This document shows, piece after piece, positions 8,860-18,116 of a stretch of 64,000 bases of DNA. The notes below the pieces were generated by a model. The model saw only the letters and a list, made by a program, of their open reading frames with translations, ran no database searches and was not told where the DNA came from. The first letter of the stretch is position 1, and every line of letters starts with the position of its first letter. This stretch comes from Pseudidiomarina woesei (GTDB lineage Bacteria; Pseudomonadota; Gammaproteobacteria; Enterobacterales; Alteromonadaceae). The stretch lies in contig NZ_LIPW01000001.1 of NCBI RefSeq assembly GCF_001418345.1, positions 220,364 to 284,363 of the forward strand. The letters run 5' to 3'. A program made the position numbers and the translations under genes.

Positions 8860-9789
8860 TTAACTCTTTTTCTTGATGATTTCAGTCAAACCTGCGACAG
8901 CGCTGCCAATATCAGCCAATTGCGCTGGTAAAATAAGGGTATTAGTTTCTTTGGCTAAGTTGCCAAACTCTTTCACGTATTGTTCAGCAACTCGAAGGCT
9001 TACAGCGTCTTGGCCACCTGGTTGCTGAATAGCCAGCGCGATTTTACTCAAGCCTTCAGCTGTCGCCTCAGCAATCAGCTCAATTTCGCGGGCACGACCT
9101 TCGGCTTCGTTAATTTGCTTTTGTTTTTCAGCTTCAGACAAATTAATCACTTCTTGCTTGTGGCCTTCAGAAACATTAATCATGGCCTGGCGTTCGCCCT
9201 CAGATTTAGCAATTGCCGCACGACGTTCACGCTCTGCGCGCATCTGTTGTTCTAACGCATCTTTAATGCTCATCGGCAATTCAATATCAGAGATTTCGTA
9301 GCGTAACACTTTAATCCCCCACGGGGCCGCCGCTTCATCTAGAGCTTGCACGACAACCTCGTTAATTTGTGCTCGCTCTTCAAAGGTTTTGTCCAAATCT
9401 GTCTGGCCAATAACCGAGCGCATTGTCGTTTGCGCCAATTGCGACGCTGCATAACGATAATCATTAATGCCATAACTGGCTTTGTGAGCATCAACAACCT
9501 GAATATAAAGCACGCCGTTAATACCTACCTGAATATTGTCACGGGTAACACATGCTTGGCGCTCAACATCAATCACTTCTTCTTTCAGTGTGTGTTGATA
9601 AGCAACCTTATCGATGAAAGGAATTAAAAAGTGAAAGCCTGAATCAAGCGTTCGATTGTATTTACCTAAACGTTCAATAACATAGTTTGAACGCTGCGGC
9701 ACTATTCGGGCCGACTTGAGCACAACAATAACTACGGCAACGGCAAAACCAATAGCTAAAACGCTTTCAGGGGTTAACGAGAAATTCAT
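8860..9789 (-). CDS. SPFH/Band 7 (stomatin-like) membrane protein, QmcA type
   Basis: The protein has 309 residues. One N-terminal TM helix (VLAIGFAVAVVIVVL) is followed by the Band 7 core: RIVPQRSNYVIERLGKYNRTL and DVERQACVTRDNIQVGINGV. A long Ala/Glu-rich coiled coil follows (MRAERERRAAIAKSEGERQA), then a C-terminal segment. Such proteins form large membrane rings or scaffolds that organise membrane microdomains and can hold the FtsH protease. AAGGA precedes the ATG at 9787-9789. It follows the NfeD gene by 18 bases, the usual NfeD-stomatin pairing. Confidence 0.9.
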   Translation of the reverse strand: MNFSLTPESVLAIGFAVAVVIVVLKSARIVPQRSNYVIERLGKYNRTLDSGFHFLIPFIDKVAYQHTLKEEVIDVERQACVTRDNIQVGINGVLYIQVVDAHKASYGINDYRYAASQLAQTTMRSVIGQTDLDKTFEERAQINEVVVQALDEAAAPWGIKVLRYEISDIELPMSIKDALEQQMRAERERRAAIAKSEGERQAMINVSEGHKQEVINLSEAEKQKQINEAEGRAREIELIAEATAEGLSKIALAIQQPGGQDAVSLRVAEQYVKEFGNLAKETNTLILPAQLADIGSAVAGLTEIIKKKS

Positions 9790-9807
9790 AATGTAATTGT
9801 CCTTATT

Positions 9808-10266
9808 TTATTTCTGCTCGCGCGAAACACGCTGTTTTTGTACCGTTAATTGAATACCCTCATTGGCAACAACCCATGCAGTATCACCTTGATTCAGTTC
9901 ATCTTCTGAAAAAGCATCCCATTGCACGCCATTTAATAGCACGCGGCCAGCGCCGTGTTTAAAGGTTTTAACTACGGTAACGCGTGCACCTATATCGCGC
10001 TGAAAATTAGGTTTTGCCTCGTCATTATCTGCGGTATAACCGGTAAACCATTGCTTGATGCGACCGCGTGCCAGCAGCAATGACACCAAACTAACAATTC
10101 CGAATACCGCAAACTGAATTGCAATATCGTCAATTAAACCCCAGTGCAGCAACAACCCTGTCACAATGGCACCAATACCCAAAAACACAGCAACCACGCT
10201 GGTTAAGAGCAGTTCAGAAACAATGAGTAATACGCCAATAACAATCCATATCAATGCAATAGACAT
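9808..10266 (-). CDS. NfeD-like membrane protein, partner of the SPFH protein
   Basis: The protein has 152 residues. Three or four hydrophobic segments come first (IALIWIVIGVLLIVSELLL, VVAVFLGIGAIVTGLLL, IAIQFAVFGIVSLVSLLLA). A small soluble C-terminal OB-fold of the NfeD type follows (DIGARVTVVKTFKHGAGRVL through AWVVANEGIQLTVQK). This is the short, protease-less NfeD form. It is encoded directly before the SPFH gene, and the two products are expected to form one membrane complex. No motif indicates a catalytic role. Confidence 0.88.
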   Translation of the reverse strand: MSIALIWIVIGVLLIVSELLLTSVVAVFLGIGAIVTGLLLHWGLIDDIAIQFAVFGIVSLVSLLLARGRIKQWFTGYTADNDEAKPNFQRDIGARVTVVKTFKHGAGRVLLNGVQWDAFSEDELNQGDTAWVVANEGIQLTVQKQRVSREQK

Positions 10267-10340
10267 GTTACGCCCTTTGTTATTTATGTTGAGAAATTAA
10301 CTATAACACTATAAATGTTTTAACACTTCGCATAATTGTT

Positions 10341-10745
10341 TCAATTAGTTTCGGTATAAAAGTCAAATTGATAAACCCCGTTTTGCGCAGATGTTGGCGA
10401 AGACCAAGGCAGACTTACTCGCCACTGCATTCTCGGTTCGGTGCAGGCCCCTAGATATAAGTCAGCACGCCATTGGTTGGTCCCCTGGCGCACTATACTT
10501 ACCGGCATGTACCCCATATTCATGTTTACCCCCTCGACTTTACCGAGCGAAAACTCGATGTTGGCAGGAGCTTGAATTAAAACAGATATCTGTTGCTCAA
10601 CACGAGGTTGATCAGGATCAATTTTATGGAAGATTTTGTCATTTGAACTATGCTTTGTCTCAAGCGTTGTCGAAGGGCTGTTTGGGTTACATCCTATTAA
10701 CACGATCGCGCTCAACGCGGCACAAATAAAGACCTTAAGTTTCAT
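10341..10745 (-). CDS. Small predicted lipoprotein divergent from ccoN
   Basis: From the ATG at 10743-10745 the protein has 134 residues; a start six codons further upstream (10763) is also possible. The N-terminus is a lipoprotein signal with lipobox IVLIGC, so it should be lipid-anchored. The mature part holds a compact beta domain with the sequence VEGVNMNMGYMPVSI, then LYLGACTEPRMQWRVSLPW. The Met cluster and the Cys-x-x-x-x-Met pair recall periplasmic copper or redox proteins and the FixH/YtkA-like fold, but I cannot assign a family. It lies back-to-back with the cbb3 oxidase operon. A role in oxidase copper delivery is inferred only from that position and those residues. Confidence 0.6.
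   Translation of the reverse strand: MKLKVFICAALSAIVLIGCNPNSPSTTLETKHSSNDKIFHKIDPDQPRVEQQISVLIQAPANIEFSLGKVEGVNMNMGYMPVSIVRQGTNQWRADLYLGACTEPRMQWRVSLPWSSPTSAQNGVYQFDFYTETN
10608..10621. promoter_or_regulatory. Perfect FNR/ANR-type box (function uncertain)
   Basis: TTGATCAGGATCAA is an exact match to the FNR-family consensus TTGAT-N4-ATCAA. It lies inside the lipoprotein reading frame, about 350 bases before ccoN. cbb3 operons are commonly FNR/ANR-controlled, but an activator site would normally lie about 41 bases before a transcription start, which would make the ccoN leader over 300 bases. It encodes ordinary residues (IDPDQ), so chance is possible. Confidence 0.3.
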
Positions 10746-10973
10746 ATGGGTATATTTCACCATTTTCTAGGGAATTAACTATTGTGTGCAAAAATTAGCC
10801 AAGCGTCTATCAGGTATCGATTTTTCCTGTTTTTTTGCCTGTTCATTTGGCGTTATAAACCGTAAAATACGGCTGTTTGTCAAACTACCGATAAGGTTAC
10901 CGACAGGCAACTTTATTACATTTGTCACGTTACTCTGTCTCCATTTTTCAGAGCATCAACGCGGAAACCAAAA

Positions 10974-12443
10974 ATGAGCCAAACAAATCCACAACAAATT
11001 GAGTATAACCTAAAGGTTGTTCGGCAGTTTGCCGTAGTAACCGTTATTTGGGGGATTATTGGCATGTCACTGGGCGTGTTTATTGCTGCGCAGTTGATTT
11101 GGCCAGAATTGAATTTTGATACCCCGTGGCTAACCTATTCTCGGTTACGCCCTCTGCACACCAACGCGGTTATTTTTGCGTTTGGTACGTCAGCACTAAT
11201 AGGTACATCGTTTTATATTGTTCAAAAAACCTGTAAAACGGCCTTATTTTCAAATCGCTTAGCAAGCTTTGTGTTTTGGTCTTGGCAAACGGTTATCGTT
11301 TTAGCCGTTATTACCCTGCCAATGGGCCTAAGCTCTACCAAAGAATATGCCGAATTAGAGTGGCCAATTGATATTCTCATTACCCTGTCGTGGGTAGCGT
11401 ATATCATTGTGTTCTTTGGCACCTTGGTGAAACGAAATACCTCTCACATTTATGTAGCAAACTGGTTCTATGGCGGCTTTATTGTCACCATTGCGGTACT
11501 GCATATTGTGAACAGCATGGCAATTCCAGTATCGTTTACCAAGTCGTACAGCTTGTATGCTGGTGCGGTCGATGCCATGGTGCAGTGGTGGTATGGCCAC
11601 AATGCGGTAGGGTTCCTGCTAACCGCTGGTTTCTTGGGTATGATGTACTATTTCGTGCCAAAGCAGGCTGAACGCCCGGTTTACTCTTATCGTTTGTCTG
11701 TCGTTCACTTTTGGGCGCTTATCTCATTATATATTTGGGCCGGCCCTCACCACCTTCACTACACTGCATTGCCAGACTGGGCACAGTCATTAGGTATGGT
11801 TATGTCAGTGATTTTATTCGTGCCTTCTTGGGGCGGCATGATCAACGGTATCATGACCCTTTCAGGTGCATGGCACAAACTGAAAACCGACCCAATTTTG
11901 CGCTTCTTAATCGTATCCTTGTCGTTCTACGGCATGTCTACGTTTGAAGGCCCAATGATGGCAATTAAATCGGTTAACGCTTTGTCGCATTACACTGACT
12001 GGACGGTTGGTCACGTGCACTCGGGGGCATTGGGTTGGGTTGCGATGATCACCATCGGCTCGCTGTACTACTTAATACCACGTTTGTGGAGCCAAACCCA
12101 AATGCACAGCATTAAATGGATCAACACCCATTTCTGGTTACACACCATTGGCGTGGTTTTATACATTGTTGCGCTGTGGATTTCAGGTGTTATGCAAGGG
12201 CTTATGTGGCGTGCAGTAAACGCAACTGATGGTACCCTCACTTATAGCTTTGTAGAAAGTGTGGTTGCGTCTTATCCGTTCTGGTTCATCCGTTTTGTCG
12301 GCGGTTTATTCATCGTCGCAGGTATGATTCTTATGGCGGTAAACGTTTATCGTACTATTCGTGCAGGCAAGCCAACTGTTGAATATGTTGATGCTCCAGT
12401 TGAGCACAGCAGCCCTGCACCAACAGCTACTCAATCAGCGTAA
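10974..12443 (+). CDS. ccoN: cbb3-type cytochrome c oxidase subunit I
   Basis: The 489-residue protein has 12 or more TM helices and is the catalytic subunit of the high-affinity terminal oxidase. It reduces O2 to water and pumps protons at the inner membrane. Haem and copper ligands lie in recognisable CcoN segments: [15 protein letters not shown] (low-spin haem His), [10 protein letters not shown] and [14 protein letters not shown] (CuB and Tyr region), and [14 protein letters not shown] (haem ligands). It heads the ccoNOQP operon; the ccoO gene follows after 12 bases. An FNR-like box lies far upstream at 10608. Confidence 0.96.
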   Translation: MSQTNPQQIEYNLKVVRQFAVVTVIWGIIGMSLGVFIAAQLIWPELNFDTPWLTYSRLRPLHTNAVIFAFGTSALIGTSFYIVQKTCKTALFSNRLASFVFWSWQTVIVLAVITLPMGLSSTKEYAELEWPIDILITLSWVAYIIVFFGTLVKRNTSHIYVANWFYGGFIVTIAVLHIVNSMAIPVSFTKSYSLYAGAVDAMVQWWYGHNAVGFLLTAGFLGMMYYFVPKQAERPVYSYRLSVVHFWALISLYIWAGPHHLHYTALPDWAQSLGMVMSVILFVPSWGGMINGIMTLSGAWHKLKTDPILRFLIVSLSFYGMSTFEGPMMAIKSVNALSHYTDWTVGHVHSGALGWVAMITIGSLYYLIPRLWSQTQMHSIKWINTHFWLHTIGVVLYIVALWISGVMQGLMWRAVNATDGTLTYSFVESVVASYPFWFIRFVGGLFIVAGMILMAVNVYRTIRAGKPTVEYVDAPVEHSSPAPTATQSA

Positions 12444-12455
12444 GGAGTCGATTCG

Positions 12456-13076
12456 ATGAGCAAAAACGTAAAACACGATTTCGTTGAAAAGCGCGTTGGT
12501 TGGTTAGCGGTATTAATGACTATTGCAATTTCAATTGGTGGTTTGGTTGAAATCACCCCGCTGTTATTCCAAAAACAAACCAACGAGCCTGTAGTTGGCC
12601 TTAAGCCATACACAGCTTTAGAAATGGAAGGTCGTGATATCTACATTCGCGAAGGTTGTAGCAACTGTCACAGCCAAATGATTCGCCCATTTCGTGCAGA
12701 AACTGAGCGCTATGGTCATTACTCGTTAGCTGGTGAACATGTTTGGGAGCGCCCATTCTTATGGGGCTCTAAACGTACCGGTCCAGACTTAGCTCGTGTT
12801 GGCGGTCGTTACAGTGATGAATGGCACTACGTGCATTTAATGAATCCTCGCGATGTGGTGGAAGACTCCAACATGCCGGCATTCCCATGGCTTGCAGAAA
12901 ACAAACTTGATGGTGAGTTAACTGCGAAAAAGCTTGAGGTATTCCGCTCGTTTGGCGTGCCATATACCGATGAAGACATTGCCGGTGCGCAAGCTGCAGT
13001 TAAAGGTAAAACCGAAATGGAAGCCTTAATTGCATACTTGCAAGTGCTGGGAACTGGCTTAACACAGGCTGAGTAA
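12456..13076 (+). CDS. ccoO: cbb3-type cytochrome c oxidase subunit II (mono-haem)
   Basis: The protein has 206 residues. An N-terminal membrane anchor ([20 protein letters not shown]) is followed by one haem c site Cys68-Ser-Asn-Cys71-His72 in [17 protein letters not shown]. The conserved GHYSLAGEH and [18 protein letters not shown] segments are the CcoO signature. It carries electrons from CcoP or soluble cytochrome c to CcoN. The axial Met probably lies in [10 protein letters not shown]. An AAGGAG ribosome-binding site precedes the ATG. Confidence 0.96.
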   Translation: MSKNVKHDFVEKRVGWLAVLMTIAISIGGLVEITPLLFQKQTNEPVVGLKPYTALEMEGRDIYIREGCSNCHSQMIRPFRAETERYGHYSLAGEHVWERPFLWGSKRTGPDLARVGGRYSDEWHYVHLMNPRDVVEDSNMPAFPWLAENKLDGELTAKKLEVFRSFGVPYTDEDIAGAQAAVKGKTEMEALIAYLQVLGTGLTQAE

Positions 13077-13077
13077 G

Positions 13078-13266
13078 ATGGATTACATCACTTGGCGTAG
13101 TTTTTACACCGTTTTAGTTTTCGTACTGTTTATCGGTGTGGTTTGGTGGGCTTTTAGTAAAGGCTCGAAAAAGCGTTTCGATGAAGCCGCCAATTCCATT
13201 TTTGATGAAGACAAAAAATCAAACCTAAACGACAGTACCAAACAGGAGTCGAAGAATAATGAGTAG
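13078..13266 (+). CDS. ccoQ: cbb3 oxidase small subunit CcoQ
   Basis: The 62-residue protein has a single TM helix (FYTVLVFVLFIGVVWWAFS) followed by a charged tail (KGSKKRFDEAANSIFDEDKK), the usual form of CcoQ, which stabilises the oxidase complex. It starts one base after the ccoO stop codon and its last codons overlap the ccoP start by 8 bases, so the three genes are tightly coupled. Sequence alone is weak for this family; the position decides. Confidence 0.92.
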   Translation: MDYITWRSFYTVLVFVLFIGVVWWAFSKGSKKRFDEAANSIFDEDKKSNLNDSTKQESKNNE

Positions 13267-14206
13267 CTTCTGGAGTGCATGGATAATCGTGCTAACGTTG
13301 GCCTTCTTGGTCGGTATAATCTGGCTGTTACGCTGGAATATGAGTAACTATACCGGCATTAAAGAAGGTGAATTAATGGACCACGAATTCGACGGAATCG
13401 TGGAAATTAATAACCCATTGCCGCGTTGGTGGATGATTTTGTTCTGGATAACTATAGTGTGGGGCTTTGTGTATCTTGCCCTATATCCAGGTTTAGGTAA
13501 CTTCGCCGGCTTGCTCGGTTGGAGCAGTTCAAACCAAGACGTACGTTCACTTGAAGAATCACAACAAGCAACTGCCGCAGCTCGCGAAGCGGGTTTGATT
13601 GTTGAGTACGATCGTCAAGTTGATCAAGCTGAAGAAAAATTCGGCCCGGTGTTTGCAGCTCTTTCTGAGCGCCCAATTGAAGAGTTGGCACAAGACGAAG
13701 AAGCCGTAAAAATCGGTCAGCGCTTGTTCTTGCAAAACTGTGCGCAATGTCATGGTTCAAACGCTATGGGTGGCAAAGGCTTCCCTAACCTAACCGATAA
13801 CGATTGGTTGTATGGTGGCAGCCCAGCAGCAATTAAACACTCGTTAATGGAAGGTCGCAATGGTGTGATGCCTGCTCAGTCGCAGTTTAACGATCAACAG
13901 ATCACTGAACTTGCAACTTATGTGATGAGTTTAAGTGGCCGCAAAGTTGACCCTGAACTAGCCAAAGCTGGTGAGGCAAACTTTATGGTGTGTACTGCTT
14001 GCCATGGTCAAGATGCTAAAGGTAACCAAGCATTAGGTGCGCCTAACCTGACTGACAACATCTGGCTATATGGCGGCTCACAAGAGGCCATCGAAGAAAC
14101 CCTTCGTAACGGTCGTAATGGTGTGATGCCGGCCTGGAAAGATATCCTCGGTGAGGATAAAATTCATGTCATCAGCTCATACGTTTACGGGCTATCGCAG
14201 GAATAA
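13259..14206 (+). CDS. ccoP: cbb3-type cytochrome c oxidase di-haem subunit III
   Basis: The protein has 315 residues. Two N-terminal TM helices flank the cytoplasmic conserved segment DGIVEINNPLPRWWM. Two cytochrome c domains follow, with haem sites Cys161-Ala-Gln-Cys164-His and Cys245-Thr-Ala-Cys248-His. Each is followed by an almost repeated module (PNLTDN-WLYGGS, then EGRNGVMPA or NGRNGVMPA) that supplies the axial Met, showing an internal duplication. It accepts electrons from periplasmic cytochrome c. It ends the oxidase operon, with a terminator 5 bases beyond its stop. Confidence 0.96.
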   Translation: MSSFWSAWIIVLTLAFLVGIIWLLRWNMSNYTGIKEGELMDHEFDGIVEINNPLPRWWMILFWITIVWGFVYLALYPGLGNFAGLLGWSSSNQDVRSLEESQQATAAAREAGLIVEYDRQVDQAEEKFGPVFAALSERPIEELAQDEEAVKIGQRLFLQNCAQCHGSNAMGGKGFPNLTDNDWLYGGSPAAIKHSLMEGRNGVMPAQSQFNDQQITELATYVMSLSGRKVDPELAKAGEANFMVCTACHGQDAKGNQALGAPNLTDNIWLYGGSQEAIEETLRNGRNGVMPAWKDILGEDKIHVISSYVYGLSQE

Positions 14207-14211
14207 ACGAG

Positions 14212-14236
14212 AAACCCCGCTGCTGCGGGGTTTTTT
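14212..14236 (+). terminator. Rho-independent terminator after ccoP
   Basis: AACCCCGC and GCGGGGTT form an 8-base GC-rich stem with a TGCT loop, followed by a T-tract. It should end most ccoNOQP transcripts, leaving partial read-through or a separate promoter for the assembly genes starting at 14279. Confidence 0.9.
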
Positions 14237-14278
14237 CTTTAACTGACTAAATTTATTAGAACTTAAGGTGTGCTTCGA

Positions 14279-14776
14279 ATGGAAAAACCTTGGTATAAGC
14301 AGTTTTGGCCGTGGTTCCTCATGCTCCTTCCCTTTTCGGTGATTATCGCCATGATCATCACCCTCACTATTGCCAGCCAACAGGGTGACAACCCGATGGT
14401 TGTTGACGACTATTACAAAAAAGGCCGCGGTATTAACGCGCAAGTTGAAAAAGTGAAAGCCGCGCAAGAGCTAAATATTGAATTTTCATTTGAGCAAAAC
14501 GAGCAAACTTTCACGTTAAGCTATGCCAGTGGCTCTCCTACGCAGTTAAGTGCTTTAAAGGTCAACTTCTATCACAGCACCCAGGCTGAAAAAGATTTTA
14601 GCGAAACCCTCACCGCTGATGCTCAAGGGGTCTATCGTGGCACGCTTAAATACGCTGAGAAAGGCAAATGGACTATCACTATTATGCCGTTTGACAACAG
14701 TTGGCGTGTTTCACAACAAATTCAATTACCGGCGTATCGAAAACTGGCCATAAAGCCATTAACTTATGGCGTGTAG
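14279..14776 (+). CDS. ccoH: FixH/CcoH family cbb3 oxidase assembly protein
   Basis: From the ATG at 14279 the protein has 165 residues; an in-frame GTG at 14270 has no room for a ribosome-binding site, whereas AAGG lies 10 bases before the ATG. One N-terminal TM helix (FWPWFLMLLPFSVIIAMIIT) is followed by the FixH signature NPMVVDDYYKKGRGIN and a periplasmic beta domain. CcoH is needed for assembly or stability of the cbb3 complex and acts with the copper ATPase encoded next. Three bases separate the two genes. Confidence 0.92.
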   Translation: MEKPWYKQFWPWFLMLLPFSVIIAMIITLTIASQQGDNPMVVDDYYKKGRGINAQVEKVKAAQELNIEFSFEQNEQTFTLSYASGSPTQLSALKVNFYHSTQAEKDFSETLTADAQGVYRGTLKYAEKGKWTITIMPFDNSWRVSQQIQLPAYRKLAIKPLTYGV

Positions 14777-14779
14777 AAC

Positions 14780-17206
14780 ATGAGCCAAAGCCTTCCGAAG
14801 CCGCCGCAAGGCCAATGCTTCCATTGCTTACAGCCATTACCGAGCGACGGAGGTTATAAGGTAAATCTTGCTGGTTCTGACTATTCGGTTTGCTGTTTCG
14901 GCTGCCAAGCGGTAGCCGAAACAATCAATCAGCAAAACCTGCTGCATTTTTATCAATATCGCGATACTAGCAACCCTTTGCAAGTGCCTTTAGTGCCCGA
15001 AGAGCTGCAACAATTAGAAGCCTATGACGACGAGAATCTTCAGCACCAGTTTACGCGTCAAATTGACGGCTTGCGCAGTATCTCACTATCTATTGAAGGC
15101 ATGACCTGCTCTGCCTGTGCTTGGTTAATTGAACAGCATACCAAGCGCTTACCCGGTGTGGCCCAAGTGCAAGTGAATGCAACGACAGAACGCGTGCAAG
15201 TACAGTGGAATCCGCAATTATTACAACTTAGTGATATTTTAAAGGCCATTGCTGAGTTAGGTTACCGCGCGCTGCCATTTCAGTCGGTAACACAAGAACA
15301 AGAATTTAAAAAGCGCCGCCGTTATTTTGTCACTCGACTTGGTATTGCCGGATTAGCGACTATGCAGGTCATGATGCTTGCCATTGGCCTTTATTTTGGC
15401 GTGGTGAGCGATCTTGATCCTCAGTTACGACAATTCATGTGGTGGATTAGCTTGTTTATGGCTACACCAGTACTGCTTTATAGTGCGCAGCCATTTTACG
15501 TGAGTGCCATTCGAAGTATTCAAGCCGGTCGACCTAATATGGACGTCCCTGTTACTGTGGCTTTATTAAGTGCTTATGGCGCGAGCGCCTACGCCACCAT
15601 AATCAATGAAGGTGACGTTTATTTTGAGTCGGTCGCCATGTTCACTTTCTTTTTATTGGTGGGCCGTTATTTTGAGCTCTTAGCAAGGCAAAAAGCGGTT
15701 AGTGCTGCAGCTAACTTAGTCAAACTAATACCCGCTATAGCGCAACAGGAAACAAGCGCTGGCCAAGTACAGTCTGTAGCTGTCAGCCAATTAAAACCTG
15801 GTGACATAGTGCAGGTGTTACCTGGTGCGACAATTCCTGTGGATGGTGAATTGCTGAGTGAAGCAACCGCTGTTAATGAGAGTATTTTAACCGGCGAAAG
15901 TCGCTTGGTTGCAAAACACCAAAATGAATTAGTTCTTGCCGGTAGTCTCAACAAAACCCAGCCTATTCGCATTCGCGTTACAGCTACGGCGCAGCAAACT
16001 GTATTGGCGAGTATTATTGAGCTGCAAGATCTCGCACTGTCGCGCAAACCTAAGTTAGCACGCGTGGCAGAACGTATGGCAAGCAAATTTGTCGTGCGTA
16101 TTTTAATGCTCGCAGCAGCGACATTTCTTATTTGGACAGTTATTGACCCGGCCGAGGCCTTTTGGGTCACATTATCAGTATTAGTTGCCACCTGCCCTTG
16201 TGCTTTAGCTTTAGCTGCCCCAACCGCCGTAACTGGTGCTATTCACAAATTAAATAAAACAGGGGTGTTACTGCGTAATGCCGATGTGTTGCAAATACTG
16301 CCCGAAGTTAAAACTATTTTTGTCGATAAAACCGGTACCTTGACCACCGGCGAATTTGTCTTGCAGCAGGCGTATTATTCGCAGCCGGACTTGCAGCCGC
16401 ACATTGATGCTGTAACGCAAGCACTAGAGCGTAGCTCGAATCACCCACTTGCCCTGCCACTGCAGAATTTAACCAAGCACGTAGAACACGTTACACACAT
16501 GCACTCTGAAGCTGGCATGGGGTTATCTGGACGCTGGCAAACAACCGACGGACACACCACCGAAGTGAGACTGGGTAGCCTGCGTTACATTCAACAGTGG
16601 CATCCAAATTATCAGCCTCAACTGTCTGATGCCCAAGTGTTTCTGGCTTCCGAACAAGATATATTGGCCGAGTATGTGGTTGGCGATGCGGTGCGAGCAG
16701 ACACCCAAGAAACCATTGCACAACTACAGCAAGCAGGTTTGCACATTGTTATGTTAACCGGTGATAACCGAGAATTTGCGCTACGTGTTGCTGCTCAACT
16801 AGGAATAAGCGAAGTACACGCCAATTGCTTGCCTGCCGATAAGCTCGCTATACTACACAAAGCGCAAGAACACGCCCCTGTGGCAATGATTGGTGATGGC
16901 CTAAATGACGGCCCGGTATTGGCACAAGCCGATGTATCAATTACATTTGGCCATGCGGCAGACTTAGCGCGAACCGCTGCAGATGTCATTCTGCTGCGTA
17001 ATCAATTCAGTGCAATTACGCAGTTTCGCACAATAACGCAACTGGCTCGGCGCATATTGCGACAGAATATTACCTGGGCATTAATATATAACATAGGCAT
17101 TCTGCCAGTAGCTATGGCCGGGTTTGTAACACCATATATTGCCGCGATTGGGATGTCTGCTAGCTCGCTCATTGTGTTACTTAACTCATTAAGGTTATAC
17201 CGATAA
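14780..17206 (+). CDS. ccoI: P-type copper ATPase for cbb3 oxidase assembly
   Basis: The protein has 808 residues. An N-terminal Cys-rich metal-binding module (Cys13-x-x-Cys16, then VCCFGC) precedes a heavy-metal domain with GMTCSACAW (Cys110, Cys113). The membrane CPC metal site is Cys472-Pro-Cys474 (ATCPCALALAAPTAV) and the phosphorylated Asp516 lies in FVDKTGTLT. TGDN and GDGLNDGPVLAQAD complete the ATP-binding and hinge regions. The FixI/CcoI subfamily exports copper slowly to the periplasm for insertion into the oxidase rather than for detoxification. Its stop and the ccoS start overlap (TAATG), so the two are translated together. Confidence 0.95.
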   Translation: MSQSLPKPPQGQCFHCLQPLPSDGGYKVNLAGSDYSVCCFGCQAVAETINQQNLLHFYQYRDTSNPLQVPLVPEELQQLEAYDDENLQHQFTRQIDGLRSISLSIEGMTCSACAWLIEQHTKRLPGVAQVQVNATTERVQVQWNPQLLQLSDILKAIAELGYRALPFQSVTQEQEFKKRRRYFVTRLGIAGLATMQVMMLAIGLYFGVVSDLDPQLRQFMWWISLFMATPVLLYSAQPFYVSAIRSIQAGRPNMDVPVTVALLSAYGASAYATIINEGDVYFESVAMFTFFLLVGRYFELLARQKAVSAAANLVKLIPAIAQQETSAGQVQSVAVSQLKPGDIVQVLPGATIPVDGELLSEATAVNESILTGESRLVAKHQNELVLAGSLNKTQPIRIRVTATAQQTVLASIIELQDLALSRKPKLARVAERMASKFVVRILMLAAATFLIWTVIDPAEAFWVTLSVLVATCPCALALAAPTAVTGAIHKLNKTGVLLRNADVLQILPEVKTIFVDKTGTLTTGEFVLQQAYYSQPDLQPHIDAVTQALERSSNHPLALPLQNLTKHVEHVTHMHSEAGMGLSGRWQTTDGHTTEVRLGSLRYIQQWHPNYQPQLSDAQVFLASEQDILAEYVVGDAVRADTQETIAQLQQAGLHIVMLTGDNREFALRVAAQLGISEVHANCLPADKLAILHKAQEHAPVAMIGDGLNDGPVLAQADVSITFGHAADLARTAADVILLRNQFSAITQFRTITQLARRILRQNITWALIYNIGILPVAMAGFVTPYIAAIGMSASSLIVLLNSLRLYR

Positions 17207-17394
17207 TGGACAGTCTTTATGTTTTAATCCCCATTGCGATTCTATTTGTCATTATTGCCGTAGGAGTTTTTCTATGGGCCGTGCGCAGTGATCAATTTGA
17301 AGATTTAGAGCGCCAAGGTATGAATGTGTTGCTTGACGATAAGCCGGCCGAGAAAAAAACCAACTCAAAGCCCCCTACTGCTGATGACAATTGA
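17206..17394 (+). CDS. ccoS: cbb3 oxidase maturation protein CcoS
   Basis: The 62-residue protein has one N-terminal TM helix (VLIPIAILFVIIAVGVFLWAV) followed by the CcoS signature RSDQFEDLERQGMNVLLDD. CcoS is required for insertion of cofactors (haem b and copper) into CcoN. It overlaps ccoI upstream by one base and the SafE-like gene downstream by 11 bases. Confidence 0.93.
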   Translation: MDSLYVLIPIAILFVIIAVGVFLWAVRSDQFEDLERQGMNVLLDDKPAEKKTNSKPPTADDN

Positions 17395-18043
17395 TATTTT
17401 TGCCGCGTTATTAATGGCGCTTGCCGGCAGTGGGCATTGCATGATGATGTGTGGCGGCATCGCCGGCGCTTTTGCTGGACAAGTTAATAAACGGCAACTA
17501 TTAACCTATAACCTTGGCCGCATCAGCTCTTATGTTGTTGCGGGTGCTATAGTTGGTGGTGCTTTCGCAGGTGTCGCTAGTTTAGCCGACCAAGGGCTTA
17601 TAAGCCTTCGCATTATCGCTGCATTGGTACTGGTTAGCTTAGGTTTATATTTGGGCCAATGGTGGTTTGGGCTACGTTACTTAGAACGTATTGGGCAGCC
17701 ATTGTGGCGCCGTTTACAACCACTTGCGGCAAAGTTTCGCCAACAACGAAGTTATTCAGCGCTATTTGCTGCCGGAATGCTTTGGGGCTGGTTACCCTGT
17801 GGCTTAGTGTATAGCGCATTAAGCTGGTCTGCAGTAAGTGGCTCTGCTCAGCAAGGGGCCTTCCTTATGCTCGGGTTTGGGCTAGGTACATTACCAAGCA
17901 TGTTCGCTTTCGGTTGGTTAAGTCGGCAATTACAACAGCTGCTGCAGTCGCTTGGTTTTCGTCAACTTATGGGGGCCGCCATGATTGTTTATGGTTTATG
18001 GACACTGATCATTGCGTTACGTCAATTGCAAGTGCTTCAATAA
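17384..18043 (+). CDS. SafE/TauE-like membrane protein linked to cbb3 assembly
   Basis: From the ATG at 17384 the protein has 219 residues; the longer frame upstream lies inside ccoS. Six hydrophobic helices are visible. TM1 contains the conserved GSGHCMMMCGGI (His, two Cys and three Met in a membrane helix), and a second motif GWLPCGLVYSAL lies near residue 130. This pattern is typical of the sulfite exporter/UreH-like proteins that follow ccoS in many proteobacteria, where a metal (copper or nickel) transport or haem-copper assembly role has been suggested. A role in copper handling for the oxidase is inferred from the metal-type residues and the coupling with ccoS. Confidence 0.8.
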   Translation: MTIDIFAALLMALAGSGHCMMMCGGIAGAFAGQVNKRQLLTYNLGRISSYVVAGAIVGGAFAGVASLADQGLISLRIIAALVLVSLGLYLGQWWFGLRYLERIGQPLWRRLQPLAAKFRQQRSYSALFAAGMLWGWLPCGLVYSALSWSAVSGSAQQGAFLMLGFGLGTLPSMFAFGWLSRQLQQLLQSLGFRQLMGAAMIVYGLWTLIIALRQLQVLQ

Positions 18044-18116
18044 GTTAACAGATATTGGCTGATATTGTCTTTGTTAGCTAAACTCCAACTTGTCGTTAAT
18101 AAATTCGAGGTATTCC

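Noticed and set aside
10786..10977. 63-codon plus-strand open frame running into ccoN.
   Set aside because: No ribosome-binding site or homology is visible and it covers the ccoN promoter region.
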